A DNA stretch of 64,000 bases from Amycolatopsis camponoti (GTDB lineage: Bacteria > Actinomycetota > Actinomycetes > Mycobacteriales > Pseudonocardiaceae). The DNA is taken from positions 2,336,501-2,400,500 of the forward strand of contig NZ_CABVGP010000001.1 in the NCBI RefSeq assembly GCF_902497555.1. The letters are read 5' to 3'. A model generated the notes under the pieces. That model saw only the letters and a program-made list of their open reading frames with translations. It did no database searches and was not told the DNA's origin. Position 1 is the first letter of the stretch; each line of letters opens with the position of its first letter. Positions 58,351 through 64,000 of this stretch are shown piece after piece. Made by a program: the position numbers and the translations under genes.

Positions 58351-59526
58351 CTACGCCGTGATCAGCTTGACGACGTCGTCCATCGACGGTCCGGCGGCCA
58401 TCTCGGCGGCCAGTTCTTTCGCCCGGGCCCGGTAGCGCGGCTCGTCCAGGATCGCGCGGATGTCGCGGCGCAGCGTTTTCGGCGGGACCGACGCGCGGGT
58501 GCGGCCGATCCCGGCGCCGGACCACCGGACGCGGGCGGCCACCTCGCGCTTGTCCTCGCTGGCCCCGACGACGACCAGCGGGACGCCGTAGCGGAGCGCC
58601 TGGTTGACGCCGCCGTACCCGCCGTTGCTGACCATCGCGGCGCAGCGGGGGAGCAGCTCGTCGTAGGGCAGGAATTCGGCGACGCGGACGTTGTCCGGCA
58701 GCGGACCCGGGCTCAGCTTGCCGCCGCACGTCGTCGCGACGACCAGCACGTCTTCGCCGGCCAGGGCGGCGATCGCAGGCTCGACGAGCCGGCCCAGGTC
58801 GTCGTTCGCCACGGTCCCCTGGGTGACGTGCACGATCGGGCGGGAGCCGTCCAGGTCGGCCCACCACGGTGGCAGCGGGTGCTCGGCCGTCGCGCTGACC
58901 GTCGTCGGCCCGATGAAGTGCAGGGGTGCGTTCGCCCGCGGGTATTCGAAGCCCGGGCAGGTCATCTGCAGGACGCCGTCGCTGTGCAGTGGCCAGTCCG
59001 CGAAGAGCATGCCGGGGTCTTCGCCCAGTGCGGTGCGGGCTTGCTTCTGCGCCGGCCGCAGGACCCAGGGGGCGAGCACCTTCAGGATCGCGCTGTCCGG
59101 GCCGCTCGGGACCGGGGGCATGAAGGGCAGGAAGCCCAGCACGAGCACGCGCGGCCGGTGCTCGCGGCGCACGAGGGCCAGGCCCGCCATGAAGAGCGGG
59201 TCGCAGAGCACGACGTCGACGTCGACGTCGAGGTCCAGGACGCTCAGCTGGGCCGGCATCGCGCGGACGAAGTTCGTCAGCTCGAACCGGGCGAGCTTCA
59301 GTCCCTTGAGGCCGGCGCGGCCGGGGATCGAGCCGTCGAGGTCGGTCTCGTCGAAGTCGGCTTCCGGCGGCAGGAGTTTTACGGTGGCGTTCCCGAAAGC
59401 CTCCCGGTAGCGCGCGCCGGTGACGACGGTGACGTCGTGCCCGGCGGCCAGCAGGGCCTCGACGATCGGCTTGGTCGGGCCGACGTGGCCGCGAGCGGGT
59501 TGCACGCAAACGAGTACGCGGGTCAT
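58351..59526 (-). CDS. UGT/MGT-type glycosyltransferase
   Basis: This 391-residue GT-B glycosyltransferase of family 1 has an N-terminal acceptor domain with RVLVCVQPARGHVGPTKPIV and a C-terminal donor domain with PIVHVTQGTVANDDLG, VRVAEFLPYDELLPRCAAMV and SNGGYGGVNQALRYGVPLVV, the nucleotide-sugar motif. In the standard family the motif begins with His (THGG); here it is SNGG. Such enzymes glycosylate small molecules such as antibiotics or macrolides. GGGGGAG precedes ATG 59526. A TetR regulator diverges 41 bp away. Confidence 0.9.
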   Translation of the reverse strand: MTRVLVCVQPARGHVGPTKPIVEALLAAGHDVTVVTGARYREAFGNATVKLLPPEADFDETDLDGSIPGRAGLKGLKLARFELTNFVRAMPAQLSVLDLDVDVDVVLCDPLFMAGLALVRREHRPRVLVLGFLPFMPPVPSGPDSAILKVLAPWVLRPAQKQARTALGEDPGMLFADWPLHSDGVLQMTCPGFEYPRANAPLHFIGPTTVSATAEHPLPPWWADLDGSRPIVHVTQGTVANDDLGRLVEPAIAALAGEDVLVVATTCGGKLSPGPLPDNVRVAEFLPYDELLPRCAAMVSNGGYGGVNQALRYGVPLVVVGASEDKREVAARVRWSGAGIGRTRASVPPKTLRRDIRAILDEPRYRARAKELAAEMAAGPSMDDVVKLITA

Positions 59527-59567
59527 GGCTCCCCCTGGATTGACCGATACGCTGTACCATCCAATTG

Positions 59568-60167
59568 ATGACGATACCCGAACGGCGCCGCTACTCGTCA
59601 CCGGTGCGCGCGGCGCGAGCGCGGCAAACCCGCGCGCACGTGGTGGCGACGGCCGGGCGCCTGTTCGCCGAACGCGGCTACGCGGGGACGAGCATGCGGC
59701 AGATCGCCGCGGCGGCCGGCGTGAGCCTCGAGACCGTGACGCAGGCCGGGCGCAAGGCGGACCTGCTGCTCGCCGCGTTCCAGGAGGGCTTCGCGGGTGA
59801 CCCGGACGCGGTGAACCTGGACGCGCTCGTGGGCTCGGCCGCGGAGCTGCCGGTGGTGGTCGGGCGCGTGGCCGAGGGGGTGCGGAGGTCGCTGCCGATC
59901 TGGCGCGCGTTCACGACGGCGGCGATGGCCGACCCGGCGGTGGCGGCGGTCCGCGCGAAGCTGGCGGTGGCCCGCCGCGCGGAGATCGTGGCGCGCCTGG
60001 AAGCGGCGGGAATGCCGGCTTCCGGCCGGCTCGCGGACGCGATCGGCTTGCTGACCTCGCACGAGGCGTACGACCACCTGACGGCGGTGTGCGGCTGGCC
60101 GCACGAGGACTACGTGACGTGGACGGCCGAGGCCATCCAGGCTCAGCTCGGGCTCGGCGGGTCGTGA
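59568..60167 (+). CDS. TetR-family transcriptional regulator
   Basis: This 199-residue regulator has the helix-turn-helix ARQTRAHVVATAGRLFAERG, then TSMRQIAAAAGVSLETVTQA, where the usual YxHF helix end is replaced by QAGRKADLL. The C-terminal ligand domain is helical and Ala-rich. ATG 59568 lies 7 bp after TACCAT (59555-59560); TTG 59565 is an alternative. The 41-bp divergent region with the glycosyltransferase holds CCGATACG and GTACCATCC, possible operator pieces. It is likely to control the glycosyltransferase. Confidence 0.9.
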   Translation: MTIPERRRYSSPVRAARARQTRAHVVATAGRLFAERGYAGTSMRQIAAAAGVSLETVTQAGRKADLLLAAFQEGFAGDPDAVNLDALVGSAAELPVVVGRVAEGVRRSLPIWRAFTTAAMADPAVAAVRAKLAVARRAEIVARLEAAGMPASGRLADAIGLLTSHEAYDHLTAVCGWPHEDYVTWTAEAIQAQLGLGGS

Positions 60168-60204
60168 GCGGGAAACCGGGTCAGAACACGGTTTCTCACT
60201 CACG
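60163..60204 (+). terminator. Hairpin at the end of the TetR gene
   Basis: CGTGAG-CGG-GAAACCG at 60163-60178 mirrors CGGTTTC-TCA-CTCACG at 60189-60204, giving 7-bp and 6-bp stems around a 3x3 internal loop. The left arm includes the TetR stop codon. There is no T-tract; termination is inferred from position between convergent genes. Confidence 0.65.
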
Positions 60205-60222
60205 ACCGGCTGCGGCAGACTC

Positions 60223-61887
60223 CTAACCCGCGGCGGCCTGCAGACCGCGTGTTCCGATGCCGCGCAGCACTTCCACCCGCTCCGAGCCCGGCCGGCTGAG
60301 CACCCAGCTCGACCCGGGCACCGCCTTGGCGCGCTTCTTCAGCGGCGCCAGCAAGCGCGAAACCTCTTGGTACGAGCGGATCGAGCCGCTCGCGCACACC
60401 AGCGTCGCCAGGGAAACCGTCACCGGCATGCCGTCCGCCGTCCAGTGGCGGTCCAGCAGCGCGGCCGCCACCGTCGCGATCTCGTCGACGTCGCAGACCA
60501 CCAGGAAGTCGTCGCCGCCGACGTGGCTGACCCGCATCCGGCGCAGCTGCCCGGTCAGCCCGGTGAGCGCGCCGCCCAGCTCGCGGATCAGGTCGTCGCC
60601 CGCGGCGAACCCGGCCGTGTCGTTGACCGCCTTGAACGCGTCGATGTCCAGCCACGCCGCCACGAACGGCTCGCCGATCGTGATCCGGCGGGCGACGTCG
60701 CGGGCGACCGTGTCGCTGCCCGGCAGCCGGGTGAGCGGGTTCAGCGCCGCCGCGGCTTCGACCTTCGCCTCGGCCACGCCGCGCACCACCTCGGTCACCA
60801 GCACCACGCCGAGGCAGCGGCCGACGTCGTCGACCACGACGACGTCGTCGCCGGTGCGCCCCCAGTCGGCGTCGGTGACCAGCTCGAGGAACTCCATCGC
60901 GCCCGCGCGGGCTTCCATGGTGCGCGGGGTGTCCGCGAGCCGCGCCGCCGGGCGCTTCGCGTGCAGCGCGTGCCCGTACGGGCCGGTGACCGCGACCAGG
61001 AACCGTGTCCGGTCGACCGACCAGCGCGGCCGGTTCAGCTCGTCGACCCCGATGACGCCGCTGGGCGCGTCCGCCGCCGCCAGCACCTCGCGGACCTCGT
61101 CGCAGGTCGCGGTTTCCGGCAGCGTCGTGGCCGGGCGGAGGAAGTCGCCGACGCACTGCGCCGGACCCGCCGCGCGCGGGGTGGCCGGTGAGCGCGTGAG
61201 CAGCGCCGGGGCCGGGCCGGCGGCGGTGGGCGGGGCCAGCAGGTTGCCCTGCGCGATCCGGATGCCGAGGCTCCGGACGGCGTCGAGCTGGGCATCGGTC
61301 TCCACACCGGTCGCGACGAGCCGGGTGTCGGTGCGGTTGGTGAAGTGCAGCAGCGCCTCGACGATGGCCGCCGGTCCCGGGTCGTCCGGCAGGCCGCGCA
61401 GCACCGTGCGGTCGAGCTTGACCAGGTCGACCGGCGCCTCGACGAGCAGGCCGAGCGGCAGGTCGCCGCGGCCGAGGCCGTCGAGGGCGAGCCGGAAGCC
61501 GAGCTCGGTGAGCGTCCGCATCCCGGACAGCGCACGGGCGGCGGGCAGCGGCGCGAACGGCGGGCCGATCTCGAGGACGACGTCGCGCGTGCGGCGCCCG
61601 GCGTCGCCGAGCTCGGCCAGCAGGTCGTCGTACATCGCCTGCGGCGCGGCGAGGGTGCGGGCGGAGAGGTTGAGGTGCAGGGGGAGTGCCGACTCGTCCT
61701 GCCGGACGGCGGCGATCGCGAGCCCGAGGTCGACCTCGGCGAGGCGCCCGTCGCGGCGCGCCTGCGTGAGCAGTTCGGGGACGGTGCCCTGGCCCGGCCT
61801 GGCCAGCGCTTCGTGAGCCACGACGCCTCCCGTGTGGAGGCTGTACAGCGGCTGGAAAGCGAAGCGGACCGCGCGTGGCGACTTCAC
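60223..61887 (-). CDS. Degenerate EAL-GGDEF domain protein
   Basis: From GTG 61887 this protein has 554 residues (GTG 61986 would add 33). The N-terminal EAL domain (about 8-240) keeps HEALARPG and LHLNLSARTL but has LDGLGRG in place of the metal-binding DDFGTG and ATGVET in place of AEGVE, so phosphodiesterase activity is doubtful. A middle region (about 260-410) resembles paired CBS-like segments. The C-terminal GGDEF domain has VGGDDFLVV near 455 instead of GGDEF. It may act as a c-di-GMP receptor or regulator. No membrane segments are present. Confidence 0.85.
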   Translation of the reverse strand: MKSPRAVRFAFQPLYSLHTGGVVAHEALARPGQGTVPELLTQARRDGRLAEVDLGLAIAAVRQDESALPLHLNLSARTLAAPQAMYDDLLAELGDAGRRTRDVVLEIGPPFAPLPAARALSGMRTLTELGFRLALDGLGRGDLPLGLLVEAPVDLVKLDRTVLRGLPDDPGPAAIVEALLHFTNRTDTRLVATGVETDAQLDAVRSLGIRIAQGNLLAPPTAAGPAPALLTRSPATPRAAGPAQCVGDFLRPATTLPETATCDEVREVLAAADAPSGVIGVDELNRPRWSVDRTRFLVAVTGPYGHALHAKRPAARLADTPRTMEARAGAMEFLELVTDADWGRTGDDVVVVDDVGRCLGVVLVTEVVRGVAEAKVEAAAALNPLTRLPGSDTVARDVARRITIGEPFVAAWLDIDAFKAVNDTAGFAAGDDLIRELGGALTGLTGQLRRMRVSHVGGDDFLVVCDVDEIATVAAALLDRHWTADGMPVTVSLATLVCASGSIRSYQEVSRLLAPLKKRAKAVPGSSWVLSRPGSERVEVLRGIGTRGLQAAAG

Positions 61888-61996
61888 GCCCCGATCGTCG
61901 CGGGTCGGGCGGCGAAACGAAACCGATGTCGACTGATGTTCACCGCCGATACCCGAATCGGAGTAACGGAGGGTGACGTCGGCCACTAGTTCAGAG

Positions 61997-62026
61997 TTGA
62001 CTTATATAAGTCGATACTTGTAGCTT
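61997..62026 (+). promoter_or_regulatory. Promoter with perfect palindromic operator for the ArsR/SRPBCC pair
   Basis: TTGACT at 61997-62002 and TAGCTT at 62021-62026 are separated by 18 bp, and GTG 62033 sits at the predicted transcription start. GACTTATATAAGTC at 61999-62012 is a perfect 14-bp palindrome overlapping the -35 and spacer, a good ArsR operator candidate for autorepression. Confidence 0.7.
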
Positions 62027-62032
62027 GGCCGG

Positions 62033-62380
62033 GTGCACGCGTTCGACGTTCTCGGTGACCCGGTCCGCCGCCGGATCCTCGAGCTGCTGGCCGACGGCGA
62101 GCGCGCCGCCGGCGCGGTGACCGAGGTGATCCGGGCCGAGTTCGGCATCTCGCAGCCCGCGGTGTCCCAGCACCTGAAAGTACTGCGCGACAACGGTTTC
62201 GCGGTCGTCCGCCAGGACGGGACGCGGCGGCTGTACGCGGTCGGGCACGAGCCGCTGCACGACATCGAAGTCTGGCTCGACCGGTTCCGCCGGTTCTGGA
62301 CGCCGCCGCTGGACGCACTGGCCACCGAAATCGCCCGCGGCAAGCGCGCGCGGCGCCGCACCGAAGGAGAAGGTTCGTGA
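62033..62380 (+). CDS. ArsR-family transcriptional regulator
   Basis: This 115-residue winged-helix protein has FDVLGDPVRRRILELLADGE, SQPAVSQHLKVLRDNGFAVV and RQDGTRRLYAVGHEPLHDIE, followed by a basic tail. There are no metal-binding Cys. It belongs to the ArsR subgroup paired with SRPBCC (AHSA1-like) proteins. The downstream gene overlaps its stop (GTGA). The leaderless GTG and the palindrome upstream suggest autorepression of the pair. Confidence 0.93.
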   Translation: MHAFDVLGDPVRRRILELLADGERAAGAVTEVIRAEFGISQPAVSQHLKVLRDNGFAVVRQDGTRRLYAVGHEPLHDIEVWLDRFRRFWTPPLDALATEIARGKRARRRTEGEGS

Positions 62381-63012
62381 TCGACGTCAGCCACCAGATC
62401 AGCGCCGTCCGCCGCACGCTCGGCGACCGGGTCGTCGAGGGGGAGGAAGCCCGCGTCCTGACCATCAGCCAGGTCTACGACACCGACGTCGACGACCTGT
62501 GGGACGCCTGCACGAACCCCGAGCGCATCCCGCGCTGGTTCCTCCCGGTCAGCGGCGAGCTGAAGCTGGGTGGGAAGTACCAGCTGGAGGGCAACGCGGG
62601 CGGCACGGTCGAGCGTTGCGACCCGCCGAAGAGCTTCGCCGCGACGTGGGAGTTCGGCGGCAACGTCAGCTGGATCGAGGTCCGTCTCACGCCCGAGGGC
62701 GACGGGACCCGGTTCGAGCTGGAGCACGTCGCGCACATCGACGAGCGCTGGGACGAGTTCGGCCCCGGCGCGGTCGGCATCGGCTGGGACGGCGCGCTGG
62801 TCGGCCTGGTCCTCCACCTGGCCACCCCGGGCTCTTCCGTCGACCCGGAGGCGGCGATGGCCTGGATGATGTCCCCGGAGGGCATCCGCTTCATGACGGC
62901 GTCGAACGAGGCCTGGTACGAGGCCGACGTCGCGTCGGGCGCGGACCCGGCGAAGGCCCGGGCGGCGGCCGACCGCACGCTCAAGGCGTACACGACCCCG
63001 CCGGAGGCCTGA
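62377..63012 (+). CDS. SRPBCC (AHSA1-like) domain protein
   Basis: This 211-residue protein has a START-like fold for binding hydrophobic ligands: YDTDVDDLWDACTNPERIPR, WFLPVSGELKLGGKYQLEG, FAATWEFGGNVSWIEVRLTP and FELEHVAHIDERWDEFGPG. It is coupled to the ArsR regulator by a GTGA overlap, a very common pairing. The ligand and role are unknown. A 21-bp repeat array begins 8 bp after its stop. Confidence 0.92.
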   Translation: MIDVSHQISAVRRTLGDRVVEGEEARVLTISQVYDTDVDDLWDACTNPERIPRWFLPVSGELKLGGKYQLEGNAGGTVERCDPPKSFAATWEFGGNVSWIEVRLTPEGDGTRFELEHVAHIDERWDEFGPGAVGIGWDGALVGLVLHLATPGSSVDPEAAMAWMMSPEGIRFMTASNEAWYEADVASGADPAKARAAADRTLKAYTTPPEA

Positions 63013-63020
63013 CCCGCACC

Positions 63021-63205
63021 GTGTCGACCCGCCAATCACGCGAGTCGACCCTCTGATCACGCGTGATGCCCCTGCAATCACGCGTGATGCCTCGCGGCTC
63101 ACGGGTGTGACCTTCCCACGCACCGAGGCCGAACGGCTTCTCGCGTGATCAGAGGGGCATCACGTGTGATTAGAGGGGCATCACTCGTGATTGGAGGGTC
63201 GACAC
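63021..63205. repeat. Second array of the 21-bp repeat family
   Basis: Five units in one orientation (63021-63125, for example GTGTCGACCC...ATCACGC and GTGATGCCCC...ATCACGC) are followed by a 17-bp joint and three inverted units (63143-63205, GCGTGATCAGAGG...CATCAC and variants). Several junctions are perfect palindromes such as ATCACGCGTGAT. The array fills the whole gap between the SRPBCC gene and the convergent PASTA gene, ending 3 bp from the latter's stop codon. It is the same family as 14657-15004. Confidence 0.93.
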
Positions 63206-63208
63206 GGG

Positions 63209-63565
63209 TCAGCGTTCGCCGGCCTTGACCGCGGTCAGGGTGATCACCGCGTCGGCCGGGACCTCGGTGCCGGCCGGCGGGTCCTGGCCCGTCTGGACCC
63301 AGTTGCGGTCGATGACCAGCATGCGGCCCTGGCCCGTGCCGTCGACCTCGCGCAGGTTGTAGAGCCCGGCCTTCTGCATCGCGTCCTGGGCGTCCTGGTG
63401 GTTCATGCCGGAAACGTCCGGGACCTTGATCCGCTTGGCCGGCTTGGACGTCGAGGAAGACGCCGAGGCCGAGGTGGGAGCCGTGCCGGGATCGCCGGGC
63501 GGCGTGCCGCACGCGACCAGGGTGAACGCGAGTGCTGCCAGCGTCGTGACCATCGCTCGGGGCAT
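63209..63565 (-). CDS. PASTA-domain lipoprotein
   Basis: This 118-residue protein has a lipoprotein signal (TLVAC, Cys19), a Ser/Thr-rich linker to about residue 45, and one PASTA domain: KVPDVSGMNHQDAQDAMQKA, then WVQTGQDPPAGTEVPADAVI. PASTA domains bind peptidoglycan fragments or beta-lactams, so it may sense or bind the cell wall. A short form without a kinase, as here, is usual in actinobacteria. TACCTT lies 5 bp before ATG 63565. Confidence 0.92.
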   Translation of the reverse strand: MPRAMVTTLAALAFTLVACGTPPGDPGTAPTSASASSSTSKPAKRIKVPDVSGMNHQDAQDAMQKAGLYNLREVDGTGQGRMLVIDRNWVQTGQDPPAGTEVPADAVITLTAVKAGER

Positions 63566-63624
63566 ACCTGAAGGTACCCACGCACCTGCCCGCCGTTCGG
63601 GTGAAGCCGGATAAGGTCGGGCGC

Positions 63625-64000
63625 ATGGATCAGGGCAGCGAGCAGACCGACCCGAGGGTGGTGCGGCGCGACCCGGTGGCGAACGCCGGCGGGTTCACCG
63701 ACCTGGCGACCAGCCCGTTCCGGATCGACCGCGACCGCATCGCCGCCTCGCCGTTCTTCGCCCGCCTCGGCGGGGTGACGCAGGTGGTCAGCGCCGGCGG
63801 CGCCGGGCTGCTGCACAACCGGCTCACCCACAGCCTGAAGGTCGCGCAGGTCGCCCGCGCCATCGCCGAGCGGATCACCGCCGGCGACGACGCCGGCCTC
63901 GTCGACAAGCTGGGCGGCTGCGACCTCGACGTCGCCGAGGCCGCCGCGCTCGCCCACGACCTCGGCCACCCGCCGTTCGGCCACCTCGGCGAGCAGACCC
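63625..64000 (+). CDS. dgt: Deoxyguanosinetriphosphate triphosphohydrolase (dGTPase), 5' part
   Basis: The frame from ATG 63625 is open to the window end (125 codons), so the C-terminus is missing. The N-terminus contains SPFRIDRDRIAASPFFARLG and GVTQVVSAG, then the HD-domain pieces HNRLTHSLKVAQVARAIAER and AALAHDLGHPPFGHLGEQ, which bind the metal. dGTPase removes triphosphate from dGTP and keeps nucleotide pools balanced. TAAGGT lies 7 bp before the start, so it may be near-leaderless. Confidence 0.93.
   Translation, partial: MDQGSEQTDPRVVRRDPVANAGGFTDLATSPFRIDRDRIAASPFFARLGGVTQVVSAGGAGLLHNRLTHSLKVAQVARAIAERITAGDDAGLVDKLGGCDLDVAEAAALAHDLGHPPFGHLGEQT

Noticed and set aside
62002..63123. Long minus-strand frames over the ArsR/SRPBCC genes and the second repeat array
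   Set aside because: They are shadows that start inside the 21-bp repeats; the plus-strand frames have recognisable domains and coupled start/stop codons.

Overview
The window is a high-GC actinobacterial chromosome segment, most likely from Amycolatopsis or a close relative in the Pseudonocardiaceae. The reasons are the GC-rich codon use, actinobacterial marker genes (rbpA, opcA, sufR, mptB, helD, F420-type enzymes, DUF3558 and snapalysin genes), and many genes with a TANNNT -10 element ending 6-8 bases before the start codon, which is typical of leaderless transcription. No tRNA, rRNA, insertion sequence, prophage or CRISPR array was recognised. The assignment rests on gene content recalled from memory, not on a database search.

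Layout. From 0 to 9 kb lie a truncated PPOX-family gene, a three-gene condensin-like operon (kleisin-like, MukE-like and SMC-like ATPase, resembling JetABC/MksFEB but with no JetD/MksG nuclease next to it), an F420-type luciferase-like oxidoreductase with a small ArsR regulator, and a LysE exporter. From 9 to 14.6 kb lie a winged-helix protein, the lower-glycolysis operon gap-pgk-tpiA, secG and rbpA. From 14.6 to 18.6 kb lie a striking 21-bp repeat array, an orphan sensor kinase and a divergent flavin monooxygenase/TetR pair; two short copies of a PafBC/RecA-NDp-like promoter sit here without obvious target genes. From 18.6 to 26.7 kb the minus-strand operon tkt-tal-pgi-zwf-opcA-pgl encodes the pentose phosphate pathway, divergent from ctaB (heme O synthase).

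From 28 to 36 kb is a mixed, more accessory stretch: two unknown genes, helD (RNA polymerase recycling factor), an FKBP lipoprotein, a quinone reductase, an ATP-grasp protein, several tiny membrane proteins and an unknown 378-residue protein. From 36 to 41.8 kb lie an acyl-CoA desaturase, ctaA (heme A synthase), an ABC exporter and the mannosyltransferase mptB, all on the minus strand. From 41.8 to 48.3 kb is the complete sufR-B-D-C-S-U-T iron-sulfur assembly operon, with a recognisable SufR operator over the sufR start. The order gap...secG, pgl...tkt, ctaB, qor, ctaA, ABC, mptB, suf matches, from memory, the M. tuberculosis Rv1436-Rv1466 region, so this is an ancestral backbone with insertions.

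From 48.3 to 51.5 kb lie DUF4184 and YnfA-type membrane proteins driven from one shared -10 element, a signal-peptidase homologue that lacks both catalytic residues, a snapalysin-type protease and a DUF3558 lipoprotein. From 51.5 to 58 kb cysD-cysNC (which make the sulfate donor PAPS) is divergent from a SnoaL / DUF1214 / short-chain dehydrogenase / sulfotransferase operon, a plausible supplier-consumer pair. From 58 to 64 kb lie a glycosyltransferase with a divergent TetR, a degenerate EAL-GGDEF protein, an ArsR/SRPBCC pair with a perfect palindromic operator, a second array of the same 21-bp repeat family, a PASTA lipoprotein and the start of a dGTPase gene running off the right edge.
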